64,000 nt of DNA, taken from Nocardia aurea. GTDB lineage: Bacteria; Actinomycetota; Actinomycetes; Mycobacteriales; Mycobacteriaceae. Positions 18,041 to 26,716 of this stretch are shown here, in pieces. The number at the start of each line of letters is the position of its first letter. The stretch's first letter is position 1. A program made the translations under genes and the position numbers. Under the pieces are notes generated by a model, which did not search any database, had not been told where the DNA came from, and saw only the letters and a list, made by a program, of their open reading frames with translations. The stretch covers positions 310,001 to 374,000 of the forward strand of contig NZ_QCYJ01000127.1 in NCBI RefSeq assembly GCF_003123685.1. The letters run 5' to 3'.

Positions 18041-18549
18041 TAAAACCTGGACAGTTGCTCAGTCCGACTCCGGTGCGACGCGCCACGGCGCGGCGAGGAC
18101 CGCGCGCGTCGGCGCGAATGCCGAGCGTGCGCGCCGATCTCGCGCGGATCGGATGATCCGCCGGGGCGGACTCTCGTGGATCGGCGGCGTCGCGCTGCCG
18201 CCGAATCCGCTCGCGGCCACGCGCGCGCCGTGGCGGCGACGGACTCGTACGCCTCGACCGGGCCCCCCGGTGGACTCGCGCGTCGGGCGTCGACGGTGTC
18301 CGGTAGGACACCGGGCCACGCGGTCGTCGGGAGTCCGAGGAGAGTATTCGCCGAGGCGCGGGCGTGCACACCGTTCCCGATTCCCCGCCCTGTCGCAACT
18401 TTTCAGCAATTCTTTCCGGGTGTCGGCGAGACACGCCGACCGAACTCGGCATACGGGTGCCGGGCGTGCGCGATCGAAGATCCTGACGCACAGTCGAATT
18501 TGAGGCAAATACGACCTACAAATCGGGTCGGTGGTTTCGGGAGGGCATT
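18041..18549. other. Gene-free region before the arginine decarboxylase operon
   Basis: About 510 GC-rich bases without a convincing gene. The overlapping ORFs on both strands are rich in Arg/Pro and look like composition artefacts. The last 50 bases are AT-richer and probably hold the operon promoter. CGGGAGGG at 18538-18545 is the ribosome site. Confidence 0.5.
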
Positions 18550-19146
18550 ATGATTCACAGCACCCCATACGGCGGCCTACTCGGGCTGCAGTGGATCGAT
18601 CGACTTCGCCCGCCGCTGGGCCGACCGCGCGTCGCGAGTTCGAGACATGACGCCGGCGCACCATTGACGATCGAGATCGGCGCCGCTACCGGGGTGGGCC
18701 CGACCGCCGTTTCGGCTTTCGACGCGGCGCTGCGCGAACTGGGAGTGGGTGATGCCAACTTGATTCGCCTTTCTTCGGTGATCCCGCCGCGCGCCGTTCT
18801 GGAGCGCGGCGAACGGGTGCGCAAGCAGATTCCCTGGGGCGATCGGCTCTACTGCGTCTACGCGAAGGGCTGCGCGACCGATCCGGGCGATACCGCCGCG
18901 GCGGGCGTCGGCTGGGTCCTGCGCGACGATGATTCCGGCGCAGGACTTTTCGTCGAACACGACGGCGAGGACGCCGAGCACGTCGAACACCTCATCCGAT
19001 CCAGCCTGACCGATATGACCCGGAATCGTCCCGCGGCGTTCGGCCCCGTGCATTCGATGGTGACCGCGACCGAATGCGAGGGCGACCCGACCTGCGCCCT
19101 CGTGCTCGCCGCGTTCCACACCACCCCGTGGGGGCGGTGCCCGTGA
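18550..19146 (+). CDS. Pyruvoyl-dependent arginine decarboxylase
   Basis: A 198-residue proenzyme of the PvlArgDC family, which converts arginine to agmatine and CO2. The self-cleavage site is explicit: NLIRLSSVIPP, with Ser75-Ser76 as the bond that yields the pyruvoyl group on the beta-chain-like fragment. The preceding GVGPTAVSAFDAALRELGV (~48-66) matches the family's conserved helix. Glu136 in GLFVEHDG is a good candidate for the catalytic acid. About 37 extra residues precede the domain. ATG 18550 has GGGAGG a few bases upstream. It is the first gene of a three-gene operon; the next gene starts inside its stop codon (GTGA). It is rare in actinobacteria that use PLP enzymes. Confidence 0.82.
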   Translation: MIHSTPYGGLLGLQWIDRLRPPLGRPRVASSRHDAGAPLTIEIGAATGVGPTAVSAFDAALRELGVGDANLIRLSSVIPPRAVLERGERVRKQIPWGDRLYCVYAKGCATDPGDTAAAGVGWVLRDDDSGAGLFVEHDGEDAEHVEHLIRSSLTDMTRNRPAAFGPVHSMVTATECEGDPTCALVLAAFHTTPWGRCP

Positions 19147-19757
19147 CCGAGACATCGCGTGCGCGGCCGATATCCGCCGTGAACGGCGAACCCGAGGTCA
19201 GTGTGACCGTCGAGACCTCGATCCCCGATGCCGGGATCGAGGTCTTCCATCGACTCTACGAGGAGGCCTTCGGTCCGCTGCGCACGAAGGCGATCGCCCG
19301 ACAGGTTCTGCACCGTGCGGAATTCCGCGAGGAGATGATCGATCCGCGCGTGTTGAAATACGTCGCGCGGACCCCGGACGGCGAACCGATCGGCGTGACC
19401 ACGCTGACCAGGCACCTGGAAACGGTGCCGTGGATAAGTCCGCACTACTTCGCCGCGCGATATCCCGAGCACGCGGCCCGCAACGCCATCTACTATGCGG
19501 GATTCACCCTTGTTGCCCCAAGTGCGCGACAGGGGGCGGCCTTCCATGCCATGATCAAATCAGTTGTCCAGGTTTTGGTGGCCGAACGCGCTGCGGTCGG
19601 TTGGGACATCTGCTCGTACAACAACACTCAGCTCTCGTTCGCCGACAGTATCCGCGCGGTGCTCGATGAGCAGGCGAATGTCGAAGTCGCGGTGGAGGAT
19701 TCACAGACGTACTACACCGCACAGTTCACCGAGGACGGAGCGACCAAGGGGGGCTGA
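19143..19757 (+). CDS. GNAT-fold acyl/acetyltransferase-like protein
   Basis: A 204-residue protein starting at GTG 19143, which overlaps the decarboxylase stop by four bases. It has the general GNAT order: an alpha1-like helix (EVFHRLYEEAFGPL), a strand pair (VLKYVARTPDGEPIGVTTLT), then a strand and helix (YYAGFTLVAPSARQGAAFHAMIKSVV would hold the acyl-CoA loop). The canonical R/Q-x-x-G-x-G/A motif is degenerate. The PWISPHYF motif and long N-terminal helices recall autoinducer-synthase-like or N-acyl-amine synthases, but I cannot assign a substrate. Acylation of agmatine or a polyamine is inferred from the operon partner. Confidence 0.62.
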   Translation: MTETSRARPISAVNGEPEVSVTVETSIPDAGIEVFHRLYEEAFGPLRTKAIARQVLHRAEFREEMIDPRVLKYVARTPDGEPIGVTTLTRHLETVPWISPHYFAARYPEHAARNAIYYAGFTLVAPSARQGAAFHAMIKSVVQVLVAERAAVGWDICSYNNTQLSFADSIRAVLDEQANVEVAVEDSQTYYTAQFTEDGATKGG

Positions 19758-21310
19758 TGGCAGTCAGCGAAGAGCAGTCGACGCGACGGTGGTCCTGCAC
19801 CGGAAATATCTGGTGCGTACTGCTTCTCACCGGGTGGGCGGTACTGATCTCCCTACCGCTGCTCATCCAGTCCCACTCACTCGCCCTCGGGGTCATGCTC
19901 GCGGTGGTCAGCGGCGCGCTGGTCATGATCGGCACCGGACTGCGCAGGCACCGGCCCGCCCAACCGCTGCCCTGGTATCTGCTCTCGGCCTCGGCGGTCT
20001 CGTTCGCCACCGGTACCGTGCTCCGCGATTTCACCCCGGCGCACACCTGTCCGTGGGACGACATCTTCACTGTCGCAGGATATTTGGCACTCGGACTGGC
20101 CGCGACACTGTGGCTGCGCCCGCGCCGCGTCGGCCGCGACCACGACCTCCTCCTCGATTCCGGGCTCATCGGGCTCGGCGCGCTGCTCGCCTCGTGGACC
20201 TTCCTCATCTCCCCGATCCTCCAGACCGGCGCCACCACCCCGAGGACGGTGCTCGCCGCGACCTACCCGGTGCTCGACGCCCTCCTGCTGACCCTGCTCG
20301 CGCATTCGGTGGCGACCTCGGCCCGTTCGGAGACCTCGCTGCGGCTGGTGCATCTCGGGCTGATCGCGGTACTGCTCGGCGATCTCGGCTACAGCCTGGA
20401 GAGCGCGGGCACCACCGCGATCGAGCACGAACTGCTGCTCACCCCGCTGCTCGTCGCCTACGCGACCGTCGGCATCGCCGCACTGCATCCGACGATGACG
20501 GCGCTGGGCACGCCGCGGCGCATCCACCCGCACCGATCCCGCCAGCGCGCGAGTTTCATCGCGGTGGCGCTGATCGTCGCGTCCCTGGTACCGGTAGTCG
20601 GATCGAGTCTGGACACCGTCGACCGCGTCGTGGTCTCGTCGCTGTTCGCGCTGTTGCTGATCGGGGTACTCGTGCGCGGCGAACGCGCGATCCAGCGCTC
20701 GGCGCGCAGTGAGCGGCGGGCGCAGTACCAGGCAGATCACGACATGCTCACCGGCCTGCTGAACCGCTCGGCGCTGCTGCGCGCGCCCGATCGCGACAGC
20801 GACCACTGGTCCGGAAAACCGCTGACGCTGCTCTTCATCGATCTCGACGGCTTCAAGATGGTCAACGACAGCTACGGCCACGCCGTCGGCGACGAACTCA
20901 TCGCCAACGCCGCCGCCCGCATCCGGCGGATGGTGCGCCGCGACGACGCGGTCGCCCGCTACGGCGGCGACGAATTCGTCGTTCTCGCCCCGCTGGGCAG
21001 GCAGGAGGCGGCGACGCTGGCCGAACGACTGCTGAACGCGTTCGTGCGTCCGTTCGAACTGAGCGCGGGCGAAGTGCCCATCACGGCCAGCGTCGGCATC
21101 GCCTGCGTCGGTCCGCGCGACTGCGAGGCCAGCATCTACGACCTGATCCGCGACGCCGATTCGGCCATGTACAACGCCAAGGAGTACGCACTCGGCTACG
21201 CGTTCCACGACGAGTTGCGCCACGGGCCGCTGACCGGAACCCGTCCGGCGCCGAGCGCGCCCGAATGCCCCGCGTCCCGGCTTGGCCGCCGTCGCGAGAC
21301 GGCCGTCTGA
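19757..21310 (+). CDS. Membrane-bound GGDEF diguanylate cyclase
   Basis: A 517-residue protein; its ATG lies within the GNAT gene's stop (TGATG). Residues ~15-310 form eight to nine transmembrane helices, a membrane sensory module of MASE-like type. The cytoplasmic cyclase domain (~325-490) begins DHDMLTGLLNR and continues DLDGFKMVNDSYGHAVGDEL. The active-site signature YGGDEFVV is intact, and the product-inhibition I-site RRDD lies five residues before it. No EAL domain is attached, so it should make, not degrade, c-di-GMP. Coupling to amine-making enzymes suggests that the sensor may respond to their product (inference). Confidence 0.88.
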   Translation: MAVSEEQSTRRWSCTGNIWCVLLLTGWAVLISLPLLIQSHSLALGVMLAVVSGALVMIGTGLRRHRPAQPLPWYLLSASAVSFATGTVLRDFTPAHTCPWDDIFTVAGYLALGLAATLWLRPRRVGRDHDLLLDSGLIGLGALLASWTFLISPILQTGATTPRTVLAATYPVLDALLLTLLAHSVATSARSETSLRLVHLGLIAVLLGDLGYSLESAGTTAIEHELLLTPLLVAYATVGIAALHPTMTALGTPRRIHPHRSRQRASFIAVALIVASLVPVVGSSLDTVDRVVVSSLFALLLIGVLVRGERAIQRSARSERRAQYQADHDMLTGLLNRSALLRAPDRDSDHWSGKPLTLLFIDLDGFKMVNDSYGHAVGDELIANAAARIRRMVRRDDAVARYGGDEFVVLAPLGRQEAATLAERLLNAFVRPFELSAGEVPITASVGIACVGPRDCEASIYDLIRDADSAMYNAKEYALGYAFHDELRHGPLTGTRPAPSAPECPASRLGRRRETAV

Positions 21311-21331
21311 GCGGGATCGGGCGCGATCACC

Positions 21332-22012
21332 TCATTCGGGGCCGGGCAGCCCGAGTACCGCGTGCACGAACTCGATGATCCGCGGCGCGTGCGCGGGCAG
21401 CGCCGTGGCGCCCTCCTCGACGATCACCCGCCTGGCGCGCTCGACGATCGCGTCGGGAATCCAGGCGATCAACGCCTCCGACCGTTGCGGTAACCCCGGG
21501 TTCTCGCGTCCGGCCTGTTCGTAGAACTCGCGATACATCTCCCCCGAGAGATCGACCGCGTAGTCGCGGATGATCACGGCCGCCCGGTCCACGCACAGCG
21601 ATTCCACGATCATCACCCGCGCGAAACCGGGCTCGGCGGCCACCACCTCGCAGAAGGTGGTGACCATCGTCGCGATTCTCGCCTGCGCGTTCGCCTCGCC
21701 GAGAGCCGCCAGCTCATCCACGACCCGACGGGCCAGCATGGCCTGTGCCACCCGCAGCGCTTCGAGGAAACACTGCTGTTTGGTGTCGAAATGCTCGTAG
21801 AACGTGCTGCGCGACACCCGCGCCCGGCCGACGATATCGGCCAGCGTCGTCGCCGCGTAACCCTTGTCCTCGACCGAGGCCACGATCGCCTCGAGCAGCC
21901 TGCCCCGCGACGAGCCGAGAACGGCATCGCGCGTCAACCTGTGTCTTTCGGCGAAATCGTTCCAGCGCACCAGGACACGTCCCTCGGCGGGCACCGCCGA
22001 ATCCTCGACCAC
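21332..22012 (-). CDS. TetR-family transcriptional regulator
   Basis: A 226-residue repressor-type regulator. The start is GTG 22012 because TGGGAGG stands just upstream, right after the neighbouring gene's stop at 22029. The N-terminal helix-turn-helix is typical: TTLADIVGRARVSRSTFYEHF (~residues 45-65). The C-terminal ligand-binding part is helical, and its effector is unknown. It forms an operon with the upstream DUF6319-like gene (17-base gap) and converges with the GGDEF gene. No operator was recognised within the pair's own promoter. Confidence 0.82.
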   Translation of the reverse strand: MVEDSAVPAEGRVLVRWNDFAERHRLTRDAVLGSSRGRLLEAIVASVEDKGYAATTLADIVGRARVSRSTFYEHFDTKQQCFLEALRVAQAMLARRVVDELAALGEANAQARIATMVTTFCEVVAAEPGFARVMIVESLCVDRAAVIIRDYAVDLSGEMYREFYEQAGRENPGLPQRSEALIAWIPDAIVERARRVIVEEGATALPAHAPRIIEFVHAVLGLPGPE

Positions 22013-22028
22013 TACGCAGAGCCTCCCA

Positions 22029-22802
22029 CTATTCGGACAGCTCCTCGAGCAGTTTGCGTGCCTCCTCGAGTTCGGCCTGCAACTGGGCGACCTTGGCCTG
22101 CTGCACACCGCGAGCGGCTTCGAGTATGCCCGCGACCACCTCGGCCACCTCGGGATGCAGCACCTTGGCCGCCTGCGCGACGGCCGCGCTGGTGACCGGC
22201 AGGCCGCGGATCGTGCGCTTCTTTCCGTTGACGACGTCGACCGCCCATTCGCCGTCGGGGGTGCCCGTGAGCGTCACGGTGACCTCCGGCGCGGTCCGCT
22301 TGCGCGCGGCGGGCGCCTTGGCGGGTTTGGGCGCCGCCGTCCCCGCCGTTCCCGCTGGGCCCGCCGGTTTCGCCGCGGCGGCCTTGGCGGCCGAATCGGC
22401 GCCGTCGGCCGCGGCGTTCGCGGTGACGACGCTCGGCGGGGTGGACGGTGTCGCAACGCTCGTCACGGTCGACGGCTGGGTCACGGGTGGATCCTTCCTG
22501 GTAGTCGTCTTCGGCGCGGCGACGCTCTTCTGAGCGGGGGGCGCCGGGCGCGGCGGCTTGGTCAGTGTCACTTCGGTCGGAGAGAAGGACAGTACATCCT
22601 TGGACCCGGTGGGCCGGACCTGCAGGAAATCGCCGTCGGCCGGGTCGCCGAGCGCGACCACCTTCCCGGACCGACCCTCCGCGACGCCGACAGCGGCGGC
22701 GGTGAACCACACCATCGGCGGGCGGCCACCCGCGATCTCGGTAGCTATCTGCTCGATCTCTGTGTCCGACAATGGTTTGGGTCTGCTTCTTGGCGACGGC
22801 AT
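22029..22802 (-). CDS. DUF6319-like protein with Ala/Pro linker and C-terminal coiled coil
   Basis: A 257-residue soluble protein, start ATG 22802 with CGGAG upstream. The N-domain (~8-80) opens LSDTEIEQIATEIAGGRPPM and contains VGVAEGRSGKVVALGDPADG, recognisable as the DUF6319 family of Nocardia/Rhodococcus. A long Ala/Pro/Thr/Lys linker follows (~85-165). A second small domain (VTVTLTGTPDGEWAVDVVNG, then GLPVTSAAVAQAAKVL) comes next. The last ~25 residues are a heptad helix (QLQAELEEARKLLEEL). The linker resembles histone- or Lsr2-like tails; a nucleic-acid role is a guess. Function unknown; it is co-transcribed with the TetR gene. Confidence 0.68.
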   Translation of the reverse strand: MPSPRSRPKPLSDTEIEQIATEIAGGRPPMVWFTAAAVGVAEGRSGKVVALGDPADGDFLQVRPTGSKDVLSFSPTEVTLTKPPRPAPPAQKSVAAPKTTTRKDPPVTQPSTVTSVATPSTPPSVVTANAAADGADSAAKAAAAKPAGPAGTAGTAAPKPAKAPAARKRTAPEVTVTLTGTPDGEWAVDVVNGKKRTIRGLPVTSAAVAQAAKVLHPEVAEVVAGILEAARGVQQAKVAQLQAELEEARKLLEELSE

Positions 22803-22947
22803 GGTGCACTCCGAGCGGTCTTCGTGGATGGCTGCGTGCACAGATGATGCCGCACCGCACCGACAGATTCACACCGCGTCACCGAATCGGGCCGCCCTCG
22901 CCCGATTCCGAGATTTCAGCGAATAACCAGCAACGCGCGGCCCGCCG

Positions 22948-23592
22948 TCACCGCGGCGCCCGCAGCGCGGGGTACCAGATCTCGGCGAGAACCTCCGCGG
23001 CCCGCTCCGCCGAGACGTCGATGGTGCGCTGCATCGCCCACCGGGTGAAGAAGCGTTCCAACTGGGCGACAAGCAGTTCCACGCGCAGCACCGCCTCGTC
23101 GCGCCGATCCTGCGGCCAGCGCGACAGATACGACGGCATGGCGTTGGGGAGCGCGAGTATGCCCTGTCTGGCGACCTCGCGGAACTCCGGCTCCAGCGCG
23201 GTGGCCTCGTCCCACGCCGACAGCAGATCCCGATACTGCTCGAACCACTCGATCGCGCGGGCCACCCAGCCGACGAACTCGGCGCGGGAACCGGTGTCGA
23301 GCACGCGATCGAGATCCTCGTAGAACCGCACCGCGGTCGGCTCGGTGCCCGCCGCCTCGGCGACCGCGCGCAGCACCTCCGATTTGGAGGCGAAATGCAG
23401 GTAGAACGTCGCGCGGCTGCACCCGACGGCGGCGGCGATATCGTCCACCCGCACCGAGGCGTAACCCCGGTCGCCGAACAACCGCCTCGCGCCGTCGACC
23501 AGCGCGGCGCGCGTGCGGCGCTTCTGCTCGTCGCGCAGGCTCCGCGCGCCGACGTGCGCCTCCGGCGGCACGCGGGACGACTCGGACGACAT
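22948..23592 (-). CDS. TetR-family regulator divergent from the alcohol dehydrogenase operon
   Basis: A 214-residue TetR protein. ATG 23592 follows GAGGAGG; the longer GTG start at 23697 would lie inside the operator and is rejected. The DNA-binding helices are clear (VDDIAAAVGCSRATFYLHF, ~52-70). The C-terminal ligand pocket is helical, with many Trp/Phe. It is divergent from the dehydrogenase/acyl-CoA-synthetase genes, with an inverted repeat between, so it most likely represses that operon and itself. The inducer is presumably an alcohol, aldehyde or acyl-CoA related to the operon substrate. Confidence 0.82.
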   Translation of the reverse strand: MSSESSRVPPEAHVGARSLRDEQKRRTRAALVDGARRLFGDRGYASVRVDDIAAAVGCSRATFYLHFASKSEVLRAVAEAAGTEPTAVRFYEDLDRVLDTGSRAEFVGWVARAIEWFEQYRDLLSAWDEATALEPEFREVARQGILALPNAMPSYLSRWPQDRRDEAVLRVELLVAQLERFFTRWAMQRTIDVSAERAAEVLAEIWYPALRAPR

Positions 23593-23694
23593 GTCGACGG
23601 CCACCTCCTCGAAAACCGTTCGCACGCGCGACTTCCCGTGGTCGAAACCACGAGGTCGCCGTGCCGATCCGCACTCGCTGGACATCATGTCATT

Positions 23695-23719
23695 CACTGG
23701 ACACCTAGTCCAGCCAGTG
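23695..23719. promoter_or_regulatory. Operator between TetR and alcohol dehydrogenase genes
   Basis: CTGGAC-ACCTA-GTCCAG (23697-23713) is a perfect inverted repeat. It lies within a wider CACTGG...CCAGTG pair (23695-23719), in the divergent promoter region. This is a typical TetR operator shape. Confidence 0.65.
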
Positions 23720-23803
23720 TTAATTTGTTGTCCACGTCACAAGGAGACCCGGATCTGCTCGACAGCGTCCGTGCCCCGCACAGACGCCCGAGGAGACCGA
23801 ACG

Positions 23804-24844
23804 ATGAGAGCACTGCAACTGACCGGGCCGGAAACCCTCGAACTGCGCGAGGTCCCCGTCCCCGAGATCGGGCCGACCGACCTGCTGCTGAAGGTCGCGG
23901 CGGCAGGTATCTGCCACTCCGACCTGCATGTGCTGCACATACCGTTCAAGATGCGCGACGATCCGCTCACCCTGGGGCACGAGATCTCCGGCACCATCGA
24001 GGCGATGGGATCGGAGGTCGCCGGTCGCGTCACCGGCGAACGCGGCGTCGTCTACCTCTGCTGGTCCTGCGGGGTGTGCCGGGAATGCGTGAGCGGCAAC
24101 GAGAACGTCTGTCTCGCGGCGGGCCGTACCGCCATGCCGCCCTGTCCCGGCCTCGGTCCCGACGGCGGCATGGCGGAGTACGTGCGCATCCCGGCGAGTT
24201 CGTTCGTGCCCATCGGTGACCTCGATTTCCTCGAGGCGGCACCGCTCGCCGACGCCGCGCTGTCGAGCTACCACGCCATCGAGGGCGCCCGGTCGCGGTT
24301 GCGACCGGGCTCGACCTCGGTGGTCATCGGGGTCGGCGGACTCGGTCACGTGGCGGTGCAGATCCTCGCCGCCACCACCGCGACGCGGATCATCGCGGTG
24401 GATGTCAGCGAGGAGAAGTTGGCGCTCGCCGCGCGCTGCGGCGCGGACACCGGACTGATCGGCGACGCCGACACCGCGCGCGCCATCCTCGACCGCACCG
24501 ACGGTCGCGGCGCGGACGCCGTCTTCGATTTCGTCGGCATCGACACCACGGCCCGCCTGGCGGTCGAATCGGTGGCTCCCAACGGGGCCTACCGGATGAT
24601 CGGACTCGGCGGCGGCGCACCGGAGATCACCGCGGCGCCCTCGGGCGGCCCGGGCTGGCCGTGGGGCGCCTCGGTGCGAAAGTCCTACGGCGGCACCAGA
24701 TCCGATCTGATCAACTCGGTGGAGTTGGCCGCATCGGGTAAATTGCGCGTCGAAGTGGAACGCTTCGATCTCGCCGACGGGCGCGAGGCATTGGATCGCC
24801 TCGACCGCGGCCTGATCCAGGGCCGCGCGGTACTGGTGCCCTGA
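23804..24844 (+). CDS. Zinc-dependent alcohol dehydrogenase (MDR family)
   Basis: A 346-residue medium-chain dehydrogenase/reductase. The catalytic-zinc ligands are visible as GICHSD (Cys37) and GHE (~61-63). The structural zinc lobe has four cysteines in C-x2-C-x2-C-x7-C spacing (CWSCGVCREC...NVC). The Rossmann motif is GVGGLGHVAVQ (~177). The acidic residue in AVDVSE at the end of beta2 favours NAD over NADP. ATG 23804 follows GAGGAGA. The acyl-CoA synthetase begins 47 bases later, suggesting a route alcohol to aldehyde to acid to acyl-CoA (inference; no aldehyde dehydrogenase is present). Regulated by the divergent TetR. Confidence 0.87.
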   Translation: MRALQLTGPETLELREVPVPEIGPTDLLLKVAAAGICHSDLHVLHIPFKMRDDPLTLGHEISGTIEAMGSEVAGRVTGERGVVYLCWSCGVCRECVSGNENVCLAAGRTAMPPCPGLGPDGGMAEYVRIPASSFVPIGDLDFLEAAPLADAALSSYHAIEGARSRLRPGSTSVVIGVGGLGHVAVQILAATTATRIIAVDVSEEKLALAARCGADTGLIGDADTARAILDRTDGRGADAVFDFVGIDTTARLAVESVAPNGAYRMIGLGGGAPEITAAPSGGPGWPWGASVRKSYGGTRSDLINSVELAASGKLRVEVERFDLADGREALDRLDRGLIQGRAVLVP

Positions 24845-24891
24845 ACGACAACCGTTCCATCCCGTCGGATCCGGCACCGAGGACACCACAG

Positions 24892-26574
24892 ATGACGCAA
24901 TCGGTCGACCCGCGCGCACGCGCCGCGGAAGTGGCGGGGCGGCTGACCGGGCCGGGCGGCCCGTTCGAGATGGTCGTCGAAGACGTGCTCGGCACGCCGA
25001 TTCAGGTCATCCGCCATCGCGCCCGCGCGCTGAGCGAGATCCTCGCGAACTCGGTCGCGCTCGGCGAATGCGAGTACCTGGTCACCGCGGACCGACGGAT
25101 CACCTACGCCGAGCACGCCGCGGCGGTCGGCGCGCTGGCGCGCGCGCTGCGGGATCGCCACGGCATCGGCAAGGGCGATCGGGTCGGCATTCTGGCGGCG
25201 AACACGCCGGAGTGGGTGATGACGTTCTGGGCGGCGCAATGCCTGGGAGCGATCGCCGTCGGCTACAACGCCTGGTGGGCGCCGAGGGAAATCGCCTTCG
25301 GCATCGCACACACCACCCCGTCGGTGCTGATCGCCGACGCCGAGCGGGCGGCGCGACTGGCCGAACTCGACCTCGACGTCCCGGTGCTGACGATGGAATC
25401 CGACCTGCCCGCCCTGATCGCGGAATTCGGCGGCGGTGAACTCCCTCGCACACCCGTCGACGAGGACGATCCGGCGATCATCCTCTACACCAGCGGGACC
25501 AGCGGCCGGCCGAAGGGCGCCGTGCACTCACAGCGAAACCTGCTGGCCGTCATCGACTATCACCGATTCAACGACGCGCTCGCCGCCTCCTTCCGCGGCG
25601 AGGACGACGACGGCGCGCCCAAGGGCAGGCGATTCCTGTTGACCTCCCCGCTGTTCCACATCGCGAGCCTGCACAACCTGGTGATTCCGCGCATGGTCAC
25701 CGGCGACACCGCGATCATCCACCAGGGTGGTTTCGACGCCGACCGCGTCCTCTCGCTCATCGAGCGCGAGCGCGTCACCAACTGGGGCGCGATGCCGACG
25801 ATGGCCTCGCGCCTGCTCGCGGCCGACCTGTCGCGCTACGACCTGTCCTGCCTCGCCGCGTTCTCTCTCAATTCCGCGCCGTCCTCCCACGCGCTGCAAG
25901 AGCGACTGCGACAGCGCCTTCCGGTCACCCGCACGGTGCTGGCGACCAGCTACGGCATGACCGAATGCGGTACCGCGGCCACTCTGGCCGCACCGGCCGA
26001 ACTCGCCGCGTTCCCCGACACCGTCGGCAGGCCGGTGATCGGGGTCGCGCTGGAGATCCGCGACGAGGCGGGCGAACCGGTCGGCGACGGGGTGGAAGGC
26101 GAGATCTGGGTACGCAGCCCCTACGTCATGCTCGGCTACTGGCAGGACGAGGCCGCCACCGCGGCCGCCATCACCCCGGACCGCTGGCTGCGCACCGGTG
26201 ACATCGGTGTCATGGAACAGGGCAGATTGCGACTGTCGGGCAGGCGTTCGGATCTCATCCTGCGCGGCGGCGAGAACGTCTACCCCACCGAGGTCGAGCA
26301 GTGCCTCGAAGAACATCCCGTCGTCCGCGAATGCGCCGTGGTCGGTATGCCCGACGCCGATCTCGGTCAGCGGGTGGCCGCGCTCGTCGTCGTCGACGAC
26401 GCGGCGGCGGTCAGCGCCGAGGATCTCACCGAATTCGCCCGCGCGCGGCTGGCGTATTACAAGGTTCCCGTCCGGTGGCGGATCACCACCACCGCGTTGA
26501 CCCGCAATGCCACCGGCAAGGTGGTGCGCACCGGGGTCGCCGACGCGCTGGCCACCGACGCGCCGACCGGATAG
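24892..26574 (+). CDS. Acyl-CoA synthetase (class I adenylate-forming)
   Basis: A 560-residue ligase downstream of the alcohol dehydrogenase in the same operon. The ATP loop is YTSGTSGRPKGAVHS (~198), followed by SYGMTECGTAA. The hinge is GRRSDLILRGGENVYPTEVE (~449) and the catalytic lysine lies in RNATGKVVR (~537). It is not closely similar to the tandem synthetases at 7343-10763 and looks closer to medium-chain or aromatic acyl-CoA ligases. ATG 24892 is the first methionine of the frame. Presumably it activates the acid formed from the dehydrogenase product. Confidence 0.87.
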   Translation: MTQSVDPRARAAEVAGRLTGPGGPFEMVVEDVLGTPIQVIRHRARALSEILANSVALGECEYLVTADRRITYAEHAAAVGALARALRDRHGIGKGDRVGILAANTPEWVMTFWAAQCLGAIAVGYNAWWAPREIAFGIAHTTPSVLIADAERAARLAELDLDVPVLTMESDLPALIAEFGGGELPRTPVDEDDPAIILYTSGTSGRPKGAVHSQRNLLAVIDYHRFNDALAASFRGEDDDGAPKGRRFLLTSPLFHIASLHNLVIPRMVTGDTAIIHQGGFDADRVLSLIERERVTNWGAMPTMASRLLAADLSRYDLSCLAAFSLNSAPSSHALQERLRQRLPVTRTVLATSYGMTECGTAATLAAPAELAAFPDTVGRPVIGVALEIRDEAGEPVGDGVEGEIWVRSPYVMLGYWQDEAATAAAITPDRWLRTGDIGVMEQGRLRLSGRRSDLILRGGENVYPTEVEQCLEEHPVVRECAVVGMPDADLGQRVAALVVVDDAAAVSAEDLTEFARARLAYYKVPVRWRITTTALTRNATGKVVRTGVADALATDAPTG

Positions 26575-26716
26575 GCCGCCGCGCCGACTGACCGTCATCC
26601 GACTCGACCGATACGATTGCCCAGGTCATCGCTTCGGCGGTGCTCAGCTGATCTTGGTGTTTGACCATGAGGTTCCCGGGAATCCGACCCATAACCACCG
26701 AGAAAGGGTTGTCACC

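Noticed and set aside
23593..23697. Longer N-terminus for the TetR gene (GTG 23697)
   Set aside because: It would overlap the palindromic operator, and a strong GAGGAGG site precedes ATG 23592.
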